DNA from: Dipteris shenzhenensis
Taxonomy: Eukaryota > Polypodiophyta > Polypodiopsida > Gleicheniales
Length of the DNA stretch: 64,000 nt
Assembly (NCBI GenBank): GCA_047967505.1
Contig: CM106538.1
Reading direction: 5' to 3' (one strand)
Below, one piece after another: positions 32,300-44,876 of the stretch (positions are counted from its first letter, which is position 1; each line of letters starts with the position of its first letter). The translations under genes and the position numbers were made by a program. The notes beneath the pieces are model-generated. The model made no database searches, was not told the DNA's origin, and saw only the letters and a list, made by a program, of their open reading frames with translations.

Positions 32300-33199
32300 G
32301 GCTGCAAATTTACAGACTCGGTCTGTGGAAGAAGGCGTTTGACCTAAAGGCCTGTATAAGGGGCCATTTCCCCTCATTTTGCCATCAGCCCTTGCAATTC
32401 CCAGCAGCCCACCGCCACCAGCAATTGTAGCGACGACCAGCAAAAAGTAGGAAAATGGAGAAGGGGAGAAAATCAACCAAAAGAAGGGATCCCCTTTCAT
32501 CTATGTATCATTTTCTCAGCCATTGGGCAAACAATTGTTCTCAGCCTACGTGCAAAATATCTGTATTCAGCCTATTTGCAAACAGTTACTAAACAGTAAA
32601 TACTCTCTACAGAAGGGGGGCGGGGGCAGTTGCTTCCTTGTCCATTAAATGGTATCAAAGCTTCAAATTCTTGTACCTGAAAGTGTGAGGTACTGATTAG
32701 CGAGGGTTTGTCAATGCGTGGTTACCACCTGCTCCGGCAACGCAACCATGAGCAACAAGACACCTCTAACCCTGGCGTGGAGGATGAGGCAACCTCCACA
32801 ACAGGTGGTGGAGTTCTGCTGGGAGCACCTCCACCACCAACAGCGCTGCCATCAAAGGCGCAGATGACCCCATCATAATGATGCACGCCATGATGCATTT
32901 GCAAGCACAGAAGTCCAAAAACATCTTCGTTTGGATAATGCGACTCCAGGAGATGAGAGAAGACCGGGACCGCACCAACAAGAAGAAGCACCTTTGGCAT
33001 CACAAGAAGCAAAGAAAGCCCACAACCGTGAGGCTTAGGACCCCAAAGAAGACTGATAACATGAAGATCAGGGGAAGATAAGGAAGAACAGATCCCACAC
33101 TACTCCCGTCTCTGATCAAACCTTAAGCATTAGAGAATATGGAGAGGAACCAAAGCCTGCCAAGTCGTCATTTCCTAGGAAGTGCAACTTCCAAAGGTA
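32300..33199 (+). mobile_element. LTR element X: LTR end, PBS and degenerate gag (left part)
   Basis: TATAA at 32355 followed by GGGGCC suggests an LTR promoter. TGGTATCAAAGC (32650-32661) is a one-mismatch tRNA-iMet PBS. Downstream, broken coding includes MMHAMMHLQAQKSKNIFVWI and RLQEMREDRDRTNKKKHLW (32872-33000), which look gag-like. Element Y is inserted at 33200 with duplication CGCTG. The continuation of X is at 38752-38890. The left LTR border was not found. Confidence 0.5.
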
Positions 33200-33204
33200 C
33201 GCTG

Positions 33205-33778
33205 TGTGAAGAACCAGCCTTCTCAAGACTGCAACTGAGTGCAATGCAAGAAGAATTTGAATGCCAATTGGCCCTCCAATGGGGAAGAGCGCCCTTATGA
33301 GAGTACTTGTTTCTATTTCGACGACCTACATGCAATGTGTGTGAGAGATGGCGGATGCATGCAAGGTGAATGAAGAATGCTAGGTGAGATTCACAATGAA
33401 AGGGTGATACCCTTTCATTAATGTCCTTTGAGATCACTCAAGTTCCATCTTCCCATTTACACCTACCCTTATCCAATGACCTATGCATCTACCATTCAAT
33501 GCACCTTAATTCACCCTTCCCTTCTTATTGCCCCTAGGACCTAGACACGTATGTGCACATTTTTATTGATAGAATGAGCATCACATGTCCAAATTCAATG
33601 CCGTCTGAAAGCAATGGCTCCAGCTCGACTAGTCCTATCTACTAAGATGAACCACCGCCATAACAAATCGGTCGGTATCCATCATAAATACAAATACATG
33701 TTACACCATTGGCGTATAATATATAATAATGTTTTAATGTCTACTAATCACCGATTAGTGATTTCTCTTATCATGACA
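33205..33778 (-). repeat. Element Y 3' LTR
   Basis: 574 bp, about 90 percent identical by eye to 38181-38746. The minus-strand PPT lies at 33779-33795. Confidence 0.92.
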
Positions 33779-34249
33779 CTCCCTCTTGCTTTAATGGGCA
33801 AAGGTCCTCTTCTCGATCCTCTCTTGTCTCTTTCTCTTGGGTACGCTTCTCTTTTACTTCTACATTTGCATCTCCTCTTCATAATCTGCAAATAGTCTTC
33901 TCTTGGTAGTACACAATCTCTTCTGAATCAGAACTTAAATCCCATCTTCAAGAACTGGTTCCTCTGGATGCTGAATATTCAAATGCAGAAGTACCACTGC
34001 AGTGCTTCTTCAATATCTCTTCATACTTCTAAATACCAAGCTGCTAAAATCTCTTTATAGTAACCTGCTCAATAAGCTGAAACATATTCTCAACAAACTC
34101 GTCAATATTAAAACGATTCTCTCACCCAAATGTTTCATTGAACTAGGTAGATCTTGGCTTTAGATGATTTTTGATGGAGAGCTACTTAGTCTATAGAAAC
34201 AATAGACCTTCAATCTCTTTTTCCAACTCTTCTATTTCAGCCCTATTCA

Positions 34250-35098
34250 TCCTATTAGATGCTCTACACAGATTTTTCTCCGTCTATACTCTACAATGAA
34301 TATGCATACTCTCTGTTTAGTTCACACATCCATACACCAATGTTGGCTGAATGGATAGCATTTACTCTTGGTTCTATGTTCACAATAGAGTCTTGGGATG
34401 AGGAGGTAGAAGCCTCACCCTCATGCTTGGATGCTTTGCCTTTCCCTTTTACAGAATTCGTTTTGGCGATTTTGGCTAATAGAGTGGGACATTTATGCCA
34501 TGGATGTGCTGGCTTATGTTTCTTATATCCGAAAAATTTACCCTCCTTAATTAGCTTTTTCTTCTCATAATCAGTCATGGAAGAAAATGGTATCCATCCA
34601 GGACATGATTGGTTGATAACATTTTGTAAAATAGCTTTCTCCTTTCCTTTGTTGAAAGGCTTCCGAGGATTCAATTTCTTCTCCGCAATCTCAGCCAATT
34701 TAGTGAGGACTTTCAAGGTGATTGGGTTGAACATTTCAACCTCCTCACTTTTGAGGTTAGGGCTGCTAAATACTTCTTCCTTCTATCATCCTCGCTCTTC
34801 TTAGGGAACTCTAAGGAGAGTTTCCAGAACCTACCTGTAAATTCATCGTTACTCTCGTTTTCGAATTGCCTGAACCTTTCCCAGTGGAAGGTCAATTCTT
34901 CTTCATGCCTCGGAGGCATGAAAGTGGCCTTAACCTGCTCTACAAATTTGAACCATTGAAGAATAGGCTCTTTTCCCGTTTGTGATAAAGACCACCAAGA
35001 GCAAGCTTCTCGTTGTCGGTCTTATCTTGATGGGCAAAATATAGCTCAAAATGACGAATCCAATTGAGGATTTTATCTGCCTCTCTTGCTCCAACCAT
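34250..35098 (-). pseudogene. Element Y gag
   Basis: A possible ATG at 35096-35098 starts MVGAREADKILNWIRHFELY, then FAHQDKTDNEKLAL. Frameshifts follow, then PPRHEEELTFHWERFRQFEN, DEFTGRFWKLSLEFPKKSED and EKKLNPRKPFNKGKEKA. This is the Retrotrans_gag pattern. A decayed knuckle (KEGKFFGYKKHKPAHPWHKC) replaces CxxC...HxxxC. The reading is in pieces. Confidence 0.75.
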
Positions 35099-35099
35099 T

Positions 35100-37608
35100 T
35101 CAGGATTTCAGATGTACTCTATGTGCCCAAGATAAAGAAGAATTTGCTTTCAGTGTCCTCACTCGATAGAGCAGGATTTCACGTTGTTTTTTATGATGAC
35201 AAGTGTGCAATCAGAGAGAAAGAAAATGACTATGCTTTGATGTTATCTGGCACTATGTATCGAGGTCTTTTTCAGCTTGATCTATATGCAAAAACATCCC
35301 ATCTTGCATTATCAGTTAGCACTCCCACTGTTGCGATGCAAAATGCGGAGTTATGGCATGCCAGGTATAGACACATGAACTATGGCAGCTTAATGACACT
35401 TCACAGGCATGATATGGTTGATGCATTGCCTCCTTTGGAGTCACCTCCTCCTCATGCATGTGAAGGCTGCATTCTTGGCACAATGCATAGACTTCCCTTC
35501 AAAAAGTATGGTGCAGTGAAAGCTACACGGAAATTACAGCTTATTCACAGTGACATCTGCGGTCCCATGAGGACACCTGCTTTTGGGGGTTATCTCTATT
35601 TTGTTACATTCATAGATGACTTTACCAACTACACTTGGGTCTATGGTCTCAAGGCAAAATCAGACGTGTTTATGCATTTCAAACACTTTGTGGCTATGGT
35701 TGAGAATGAGACAGGACTCAAGGTGCAGACACTCCGAACAGATCGAGGGGGAGAGTATATATCTCATGCGTTTGAGACATTTTTGAAAGAAAAAGGCATC
35801 ATGCATCAGCTTACAGTGAGGCTTGCACCTCAACAGAATGGCAAAGCTGAGCGAAAGAATTGCACCGCCATGGAAATGGATAGATGCATGCTCACAAGTA
35901 AGAGTTGCCTCACAGGTTTTGGCTAGAAGGCCTCATGTGTGCCAACTATATTTTAAATCGGGCTCCTACAAAGGCTTTGAAGACAATCACTCCCTATGAA
36001 GCATGGCATGGGAGAAAGCCTTCCGTGGACCATTTCAGAGTTTTTGGTTGTGTTGCATACTCCCACGTGCTTGTGGAGTTCAGACACAAGTCGTCAGATA
36101 AGGCACTCAAATGCATTTTTGTGGGATATAGTTCACAAAGCAAAGGCTATCTTCTCTACAAACCTGCTACACGCAAGATTTTTGTTAGTAGAGATGTGAT
36201 ATTCTCTGAAAATTCTGCACATACACATGCTGAATTTCAGATTCCAGCCTCTTCAAATGATGTGTTTGAGGGGATGCCTCCTATAGCATTTGGTTCCACC
36301 ACTCAAACCCAGAATTTACAACAACCTCAGCCAGATCCACATGTACAGATTCAGCTCCCAGCTGAATTAGTACAACCTCAGGGTGTGGATGAAGTTGTCA
36401 GGCAAGAAATTCAAGAGATACACGCAGCCAAAACAGTCCCACATTGGTTGCTTCAGACTCTCAGGGAGAGTAAGCTTGAGGCTCCATTGCCTGGCAGAAC
36501 TCATAGTGCAATAAGGCACATGGGGGGGGCTCTTTCAGTTGAATCAGCTTATGCAAGTACTCTTCTTGATGAGGAGGAGCCTCAGACATTTGAAGAAGCA
36601 AAGGATAATGTGTATTGAATGAATGCCATGCACGATGAATTGCAGTCCATTCATAAAAATCAGACGTGGGATGTCGTGGATTTGCCACCAGGTAAGAATG
36701 CCATAGGTACACGTTGGGTTTTAAAAGTCAAAAGAAAGCCAAATGGGTCCATTGATCGGTACAAGGCGAGGCTGGTTGCAAAAGGATATGCTCAAAAAAA
36801 GGGCATAGATTATGAGGAGACTTTTGCTCATACATCCAGAAGGACCACCATCAGGTCAGTTATAGCAATGGCTGCAAATTTTGAATGGAATGTTCATCAG
36901 TTGGACATTAAAACAGCTTTCCTTAATGGAGACTTGTTGGAAGAGGTTTGTGTCAAACAACCTCCGGGCTTTGAAATTTCAGGAAATGCACATCAAGTAT
37001 GCTAGTTCAATAAAGCTTTGTATGGGCTGAAACAAGCCCCACGTGCATGGTATGCCAAAATTGATGCCTTTCTAACCAGCAAGGGACTGCACAATAGTCC
37101 AACTAAGAGCACCCTCTACATCAAGAAGGATGGGGGGGATATTTTGGTCATCATTCTTTATGTAGATGACATGCTGCTCACCGGATCAAATGAGGAAGTA
37201 ATTGCAGATTTCCAAGTCCAATTAAAAGCTACATTTGATATGTCAGACTTGGGCTTGTTACATTTCTTTTTGGGGATCCAGTTTATTCAAGAGAAACGTG
37301 GCATTGTTATGTCTCAGTCCAAGTATGTTCAAAAGCTCTTGGATAGATTCAACATGCATGATTGCAAGCCTATGTCAACTCCCATGGAACCGGAGCTGAA
37401 GCTTATAATGCATGATGCGGGTGAATCAATTAATGTCACACTCTATAGCCAAGCTGTTGGATGCCTCATTTATCTCTGCAATACAAGACCTGATATTCAG
37501 TTTTCAGTTTTTCAGGTGAGCAGGTATATGCACAGCCCAAAGATTATGCATTGGCAGGCTGTAAAACGCATCTTCCGTTACTTGCAAGGTACAAAGTCTT
37601 TTGGCTTC
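35100..37608 (+). pseudogene. Copia 3: LTR-less integrase-RT block, antisense inside element Y
   Basis: It starts at RISDVLYVPKIKKNLLSVSS. GAG-pre-integrase includes WHARYRHMNYGSL, and integrase core motifs follow: HSDICGPMRTPAFGGYLYFV, TLRTDRGGEYIS, and the Glu region QNGKAERKN. After a TAG at about 35923, RT gives [52 protein letters not shown] and YVDDMLLTGSNEEVI. It stops abruptly at FRYLQGTKSFG, just inside RNase H, at a G-run (37608-37620). gag, protease, most of RNase H and LTRs are absent. Only three in-frame stops interrupt it, so it is relatively young. Confidence 0.9.
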
Positions 37609-38166
37609 AGGGGGGGGGGGGTCTCTTTTTCCCACGGTTTAAGGGTTTTAAGGGTCTATTCGCAGGGGGGTGTGTTTCACCCCGTTAATACACCCCGTTT
37701 CCCGTCCAAAGACCCAAAAAATCAAACAAAGCCCTTACCTCAGAGACTCCAAAATCCAAAGACTGCAACGTTCCATCCATAACATATGAGAATTTGCAGC
37801 CTGTCTCCCGTCGCGATCATGATTTGCACCCAGCCTTCTTTCGAAGTTTCCGCAGCCTTCTGTCGAGGTTTGTGCAGCCTTCTATCAGAGTCTGAACCGG
37901 CTCGGCCTCCAAATCTCGTGATTTCTTCAACGGCTCGTCAGCCCATGCCCTTCCATGCGAATCTTTAACGCTCTGTGTCGCTGCCCGCTCGGAGGTCTCT
38001 CATGTGCGCCTGCCTTCTCCTGCACAAGCCTTCTAACACGTGGTCTGCCCGTGCGATTCCCTTGAACAATCCCGCCCTATGCTGCATTGGCTTCTCGTGC
38101 CTCTATCCCGCACACTTGCCTTGCCTCGTGCTCGCTCCTTCGTCGTCCCAATGGTGGATCATCGAG
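37609..38166 (-). other. Element Y leader between PBS and the Copia block
   Basis: About 560 bp of non-coding, moderately GC-rich sequence directly downstream (minus sense) of the PBS. It includes a duplicated GGGGTGT/CACCCCGTT motif near 37660-37695. No gene is seen. Confidence 0.6.
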
Positions 38167-38180
38167 GCTCTGATACCAAA

Positions 38181-38746
38181 TGTGAAGAACCAGCGTTCTC
38201 AAGAATGCAAATGTGTCCAATGCATGTAGAATTTGAATGCCGATTGGCTCTCCAATGGGGAAGAGCGCCCTCGTGAGGGTACTTGTTTCTATTTCGACCT
38301 ACATGCAAGGTGTGTGAGAGATGGCGGATGAATGCAAAGTGAATGAAGAATGCTACGCGAGATTCACAATGAAAGGGTGATATTCATTAATGTCCCTTGA
38401 GTTCACTCAAGTTCCATCTTCCCATTTACACCTACCCTTACCCTATGACCCATGCATCTACCATTCAATGCACCTTAATGCACCCTTCCCTTCCTATTTC
38501 CCCTAGGACCTAGACACGTGTGTGCACATTTTTATTAATAGAATAAGTATCACATGTCCAAATTCGATGCCGTCTGTAGCAGTGGCTCCAACTCGACTAG
38601 TCCTATCTACTGAGATGATCCACCGCCATAACAAATCGGTCGGTATCCATCATAAATACAAATACATGTTACACCATTGGTGTATAATATATAATAATTT
38701 TTTAATGTCTACTAATCACGGATTAGTGATTTCTCTTGTCATGACA
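38181..38746 (-). repeat. Element Y 5' LTR
   Basis: 566 bp; TG...CA ends and 5-bp duplication CGCTG outside. The PBS lies two bases inside. Confidence 0.92.
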
Positions 38747-38751
38747 CGCTG

Positions 38752-39013
38752 GCAACACCAACACCTTGGTATTAATGTCACGCCTCAATCAATGCGACAA
38801 CTACTCCGTGATCTCCACAAAGGACAAGAAGAACTGCATTCTAGCATCTTTCGGGTGAAATGTTATGATCCCAAGTTCATAACATGAGCTGGCATTAATG
38901 ATAGCGTTAGGTCTAAAAGATGGACCCTTTTATAAGGGTCAACTAATGCACCTAGTGTATGGGTTCCCCTAAGATAAGGACACCCTTCTACATGGGGGCA
39001 TGCGTTCGTGCAC

Positions 39014-39021
<8 letters not shown>
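38752..39021 (+). other. Right part of element X and flank
   Basis: The sequence after the right CGCTG should continue the sequence left of 33200. It includes CAACTACTCCGTGATCTCCAC. Nothing intact is present before the GT microsatellite at 39022. Confidence 0.4.
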
Positions 39022-39072
<51 letters not shown>

Positions 39073-39101
39073 CGCACAATGCTCTACGGTTCTCCTAGAG
39101 C

Positions 39102-39143
<42 letters not shown>

Positions 39144-39172
39144 TGGGGGGGTGTGTGTGTGTGTGTGTGTGT
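39022..39172. repeat. Two long (GT)n tracts at LINE D head
   Basis: GT runs at about 39022-39068 and 39103-39172 are separated by a 34-bp unique spacer. LINE D starts at AAGGTGAGCGACAG. Confidence 0.95.
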
Positions 39173-39254
39173 GTGAAGGTGAGCGACAGTGATGACGAGC
39201 GACGGTGAGCGAAGGCGCCCGATACCCTCCCAGGTCTCTCCCCCTCCGTCCATA

Positions 39255-39630
39255 CATCCGTACGATCACCATACGGACTCTCCCGACGTGCAGGCCCGTA
39301 CAGCTCGCCGTTTTTTCGTACGTACGTACGGTTCTTGTCAGCCCTTCTGTACGACGCGACACCTTCAGTACACTCAGCTTCCCCGTACCACCCTATTTCT
39401 TCCCGTACAGTTTCATACATTTCCGTGAGCACTCCTTTGTCCGTACAGAACCCCCGTATAGCCTTCCCGCTGTTCCGTACAGTTCATCCCGTGTACGATC
39501 CTCTGTACAGGTTTTTCCGTACACAACCCCTTCGTCCGTACAGTTCTTCCTGCTGTTCCGTACAGCTTATCCCGTACAAGGCCTTCCGTACAGTTTTTCC
39601 GTACAGCCTCTGTCGTACAGTTCTGCACCT
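39255..39630 (+). promoter_or_regulatory. GTAC motif array in LINE D leader
   Basis: About 20 GTAC cores in about 375 bp, many as TTCCGTACAG spaced 20-40 bp, plus an overlapping CGTACGTACGTACGG. The function is inferred, as for the Copia leader array. Confidence 0.6.
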
Positions 39631-39711
39631 TCTCCCTGTGCCTTTCCGTGCATTCTCTCTGTCTGCTTCGTCTTTCACTCTATTTCTTCCTTGCTTTGCC
39701 ATATCTCAATC

Positions 39712-40924
39712 ATGGCTTCAGGCTCCGATGTCTGTACATATGCTAGAAAAGAAAGATCTGCAGATGCCAAGCGTCGTCCTTCTCAGCCTGCATCATAGGA
39801 TGATGAGCTTACTATGGAAGCTCAATATGTGTTTGATACACTCAAGGATGACTTTCAGCAATCACGACAGGAATGGGGCAAACCAATTCCAGAGGTCACA
39901 TACAAATTGAAATTGCCCTCCCTTGTGAATCCTCTCAGGAAGCTACCTCAAACCGCGGTAATTATTTTCTTTCCAGGAAGAATCCCAGCCGCCAGTGATG
40001 TTGCGCAATGGATCAAGTCTATCCTAGGAGGATGTTTTGTAGAGGGTGTCTATTTTGCCTCCAGAGGCTTTTATAAGGTGCACTTATCAGATGCTTTGTG
40101 CAAAGCAGAGGCTCCTTGAGCTTTCTCCCCTCTTCTACGGGAAGCAGATGGTACATGCCATGCCTTGGTCCCCAAACAAGGATTACCAAAGTCTTATACG
40201 CCATCATTGTCCTGTATGGGTTGAGGTTGTTAACTTCCCGGATTATATGCATGAAGAATTGCCTGGCCTGGCCGCTTCATTGGGTCAGGTCATTTGTCCT
40301 CCACGCCCCATGGGAAATCGTAACAGATTCTGCATCCTCTGGGACACTGACACACCTACCCCTCCTTCTATTGCAGTGGAAGTTGAGGGTATGCAATTGG
40401 GGAAAAAGTTTTTTGACTTGAAATGGGGTGTATTTGCATGCGCTTGCTTTGCCTGCCACAAATTTGGGCATCTCGCCTCTGAATGCCCAATGGTTCTACA
40501 TCAACCCCCTCCTAATGCCTTGCCGCCCCACACAAGGGAAAAGAATGAGAATTTGCAAGCCAAGGCAGCAAATCGAAATGGAGCAAAGAATGCTAAACCA
40601 GTTAATCAGGTGCAATCACTTGCTGGAAAAGGGAAAGAAAAAGAAAAAGAGAAGATGAAGGAATCTGTGGGAACAGATTGGGATGGTTTTCAATAGCCTA
40701 AGAAGGTGGTTGTATTGAAGCAACGCCCCTTTCAATCTCGGCAATGGGATGCTTCTTCTCCCTTACCAGGACAGGCTTCTACTTCAGCTCCTGTCCTTCA
40801 AAATTGGGTGGGGGTTTTGAAGAAGGGTATCCCCATATGTGATTCTGAAGAAGGGGAGAATGCCATCTCTTTTATGGATCATGAAAGCCTGCAACCCATG
40901 CAGGCAGAGGCTTTGCCTCTCTGA
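39712..40924 (+). pseudogene. LINE D ORF1 (zinc knuckle)
   Basis: ATG 39712 (MASGSDVCTYARKERSADAK). TAG at 39796-39798. The same frame continues with AQYVFDTLKDDFQQSRQEWG, VIIFFPGRIPAASDVAQWIK and GGCFVEGVYFASRGF. A frameshift near 40105 enters the frame with PLFYGKQMVHAMPWSPNKDY, PVWVEVVNFPDYM, NRFCILWDTD and knuckle CFACHKFGHLASEC. A Lys/Glu-rich linker then precedes a stop at 40694 and the tail QSRQWDASSPLPGQAST ending in TGA 40922-40924. The length of about 400 codons fits this ORF1 class. Confidence 0.88.
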
Positions 40925-40966
40925 TATCTTGTTTCATACTTATACTTTCCTGTATATATCTCTTTC

Positions 40967-43900
40967 ATGCATCAAACACTTAAGTGCTTTACATACAATG
41001 TACAGAGCCTCTGCAATGTCTCAAAGTGGAGGCTTTTCTGGAATTATGTACATAAAATGCAGCCAGATATTGTTTGTTTGCAAGAGCATAATCAACACTC
41101 TAAGGCTGGTCATCATGATCACTTTGGCGGCTATGATATATATTATGCTGGTACCACTACCTACTCAGGAGTATGCATAATGGTCAGACATGAGCTGGAG
41201 CCTCAGTTAGCATTCAACGACAGCAGTGGCCGATGGATAGTCATACAATGTAATGTCAATGGTGACATTCTTGATCTTGCATCAGTTTATGCCTCCCAGA
41301 CCTCTGCCATGAGGGCTTCTCTATGGGATTCTTTAAGCAAATATCCATGGAGATCCAATGCATTTATCTGTGGAGATTTTAATAATTCTCCTCTGCTGAG
41401 AGATAACACCACTTCAAGATCTCATATGCTTTCATCGGAAAGACAGAAATGGGATAGCATGCTTCTTTCTGTGCAAGGTGAAGATTTATGCCTGCTTCTA
41501 CAAGGGTCAGTGCCCGGATATACTTTTCATCATAATGCATTTACAACATACTGGGCAAGGCTTGACAGATGCTATTTGTTCTATCCACAACAATATGCAG
41601 ATTTTAGCCTTCATCTCCTCATAGATTTCTCATTGGGCTTGTCAGATCATGCCCCATTATGGATAAATCTGCAATTTGGTATGCCACTGGATGATTTGCC
41701 GACTCTCTCCAGCAGATTACTGCATGTTAATTAGGCTTATCTTCGACATCAATATTTCCAGCAAATGATCAGATTTGCAATTCATCCCTTGCTTTTGCAT
41801 GCTCAGGAGGACATGAATTATGCTTGGGACAGCTTTGTCTCTCGTATACAGAATGTCATTAGGGAGTATGGAAACTAGCACATGGCTACATGGAGGAATG
41901 AGGTCAAATGGGCAAAAAGGACAGCACAACAGTTGACTGAATTTTCACATTTAAGGCCTCTCTCTGAATCAGATAACGATTCCCTCTCACAAGCCCGGAT
42001 CAAACTGACTGATAATGATCAGCGGAAATTGCACAAATGGTAGATTAGAGCAAGAATGAAGCCCCTCATGGATAAGGGCTGCTCATCAAAAGCCTTCTTC
42101 CAGGGCCTGCATGCCACTCGAAACAAAAACTCATGTCTAAGGGTAAGGAAGCTAGATGGCTCTTGGACGCACTCTTTCTCTGATCTCCAAGATGAATGCC
42201 AAAATTACTTCCAGACACTGTTCTCTACCCCTGGCTCCCCATCAAATCAAATGACTGATGCGAGGACTGAATTTCTTCAATATGTTTCTGGAATAGTGGA
42301 AATGGGTGATGCTCCTTTATTTGAGAGACCTTTTACTGACACGGAACTTGATAATGCATTGTCCCATCTCGGCAAATACAAGTCCCCTGGCTGGGATGGT
42401 CTTACAGTGGAATTTTATATTTCTTTTTGGGATGATTTGAAAGATGTTCTCTTACAAATGATCAATGTTGCCTGGCAAGAAAATCAATTGCCGCACCTTT
42501 GGAAGCATGGCATAATCAAACTTGTGCCAAAAAAAAATCTCTGTGATCATATGTCAGATTGGAGGCCTATTACTTTGATGCCTGTAGTTTACAAACTCAT
42601 TGCCAAAATGATTGTGTATAGGCTTCATGGGATACTGAATGCGGGCCTTCATCCTCATCAGTATGGATTTGTGCCGCGAAGACAAATCCATGACAATATC
42701 TCCAATGCATTGACTACAATTGAATATGCTAAGTACTCAAATCAAGATGTGCTCATATTGCAGGTAGATATCACTAAGGCATTTGACACTGTTCAATGGG
42801 ATTTTATCTCTCAAACCACGACAAAGTTGGGCTTTGGTCCCAAGATAGCAAATGCAATTTATTGGCTTTATTCTGGCTCTACCTCCCAGTGCATTCTCGG
42901 AAGTCATCTATCTCGGTCATGGATATTGGGTAGATCAGTCAGACAGGGCTGCCCCCTCAGTGCTCTATTCTATGCCATTGCGACTCATCCCCTCCTGATG
43001 TATCTTGATCATCTTACAAGCACAGGACAGATGACTGGTCTTAAAATCCCTGGGGCTGCATCTTTCTTGGCACAGGCATATGCTGATGATTCCTTCTTTA
43101 TGCCACAGAACTCTCCTCGGGAAGTCCGCATGCTTATGACCACATTATCATTGTATGGATTAGCAACGGGATTGCATGTCAACTTTGACAAATCCAAATT
43201 GCTTCCCCTGAAACAATGTGACTAGCATTCTATTCTCTGGCCTGGTCAGATAGTGCATTCCAAAGATGTAGTCAGGCATTTGGGATATCCTATAGGATGG
43301 CATATCACTAGGAAGCAGCAGCTAAAATGGATCTTCCAAAGACTTCAACATAAATTGGAATATCGGAAAATTTCTACTTGGCCACTTCATGTCAGGCTCA
43401 GAATAGTACAATCTATTGTAATGTCTTACGTTTAGTTCTTTTTGCCTTTGCTACATTGGTCCTCTAGAGATATCTCAGCCTTTATGTCTCAAGCTATGGA
43501 GCTGTTATGGAGGACAAAAACTGCTGTGAAAGCATTGAGACTAATGAAGATGGAAATGGTGTGCTCTCCTAGGATGCATGGAGGACTTAATGTTCTAAAT
43601 ATCAGATATTATGTACTTGCAAGGAAGGCGACTATGCTCCATACCTTTTTCCGTCAAAAACAGCCATGGACTTGTATGATAGCATCCATGTGTGTCAACA
43701 TGAGGACAACAGCTTATGGCCATTGGACTACTGATCATTGGGAAGTTGTCATTGGGAGATTTGTAGGGAAGATTCCTGGCTGCCCTTTCTCTACTGCTCT
43801 AATACTGGACTGAAAACAAGTGCTTTCTAAAGTCAAATGGGCTCCTGATAATCACTCGGGGACAAACTCAATGAGGAAAGAAAGTATTCATTGGAGTGCC

Positions 43901-44785
43901 ATCTTTGACATTCCACTTGCTTTATAGAAACCGGTTCGGGCATATAATCTCATGAAATTGGGAATTAGATACATCAATGATGTGGTAGATGATCACGGCC
44001 ATGTCTTATCTTTTCCTCAGGCCACTGCCTCTTATGCATTGGGAATGCATCACAGATTGATATGGAAGAAAATTGCTGATCTCTTGCATCCTTTTCTACC
44101 TATTCCCCCTGTGGCTGACACAGACAGGCTTATGGATTGGCAATTGTACCCCTCTGCTACATGCTCTCGTCCTATTCCTCTGCCTGTTTTGACCTCTATC
44201 AAAGTCTACAAGCTTCTTCAGCCTGCCCCTTGGATTCATCAATATGCTAATACTCTGTGGCATATCAAGCAGCCCCTTTCATGGTGGCGGAAGAATCTCC
44301 GACTATTATGGAGGTGTAAAATGCCTTTGAAACAAAGACTTTTTCTTTGGAGATGCATGACCGGCACATTGTCAGTGGGAATCACACTTGCCAAACGTCA
44401 CATTGCACCACCCACCTGCTTACGGTGTCACGCTCCTTCAGAGACTCTCCCTCATTTGCTTTGGCACTGCCCGTCTACTCGGAACGTCCTTTGGAAAATT
44501 TCAGATCATCTTCGCCTCCGTTTCCCGAGTCACATATTTGGAAAACATTTTTGGTTATTTGGCAGATTTAGGAGGTCTTTATCTCAATACTCACTCTTTC
44601 TCTCATGGGTGAGATATTGGGCTCTTTGGATAATCTGGGAAGAGCATAATTTGGCATACTTGGGCCACCAGTTTCACAAGTCATATGAAGCTTTTAGAGC
44701 CTCATTGCGGCAATCTTTATATGATGCCTGCCATGAGGGTGATATACATGCATCTTGCATTGAGCTTTTCTTTTCATGCTTCTGA
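40967..44785 (+). pseudogene. LINE D ORF2: endonuclease, RT, zf-RVT in one frame with seven stops
   Basis: ATG 40967 (MHQTLKCFTYNVQSLCNVSK). Endonuclease residues are visible in CLQEHNQH, GYDIYYAG, CGDFNNSPLL and LGLSDHAPLW. RT shows KSPGWDGLTVEF, DWRPITLMPVVYKLIAKMIV, QVDITKAFDTVQWDF, VRQGCPLSALFYAIATH and YADDSFFM (about 43080). zf-RVT reads CLRCHAPSETLPHLLWHCP at about 44415-44470. The frame runs 3.8 kb without an indel, but has stops at 41732, 41876, 42041, 43223, 43433 and 43925 (TAG) and 43811 (TGA). ORF2 would nick target DNA and prime reverse transcription there. Confidence 0.93.
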
Positions 44786-44876
44786 TCTTTGGGATACTCT
44801 CCATCTTGGAGACTTTCCCTCTTGTAAGTTATGACAATATAAATACAATGCACTGGATTTTACCAACAAAAAAAAA

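Larger units (their letters stand above)
33205..38746 (-). mobile_element. LTR element Y: gag-only, with TSD CGCTG, hosting an antisense Copia block
   Basis: Near-identical 0.57-kb direct repeats bound it (33205-33778 and 38181-38746). Each starts TGTGAAGAACC on plus and ends TCATGACA. On the minus strand the right copy is the 5' LTR, followed by TT and PBS TGGTATCAGAGC (38167-38178 reversed). The left copy is the 3' LTR, preceded by purine tract AAAGCAAGAGGGAG. CGCTG flanks both sides (33200-33204, 38747-38751). Gag lies at 34250-35098 and no own pol is seen. Confidence 0.92.
39173..44876 (+). mobile_element. LINE D, near full length
   Basis: 5' leader with GTAC array (39173-39711), ORF1 (39712-40924), ORF2 (40967-44785), 3' UTR ending in A-run 44868-44876, then (GT)n. 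It is the best-preserved LINE of this superfamily in the window and serves as reference for the broken copies. Confidence 0.93.

Noticed and set aside
39008-39208. Open frames of Cys-Val or His-Thr repeats at several sites (13.05, 39.0 and 44.9 kb)
   Set aside because: Translation of GT/CA microsatellites.
40967-44785. Stop-codon readthrough or recoding of TAG in LINE ORF2
   Set aside because: Paralogues have CAG or TGG at several of the same codons, so point mutation explains the stops.
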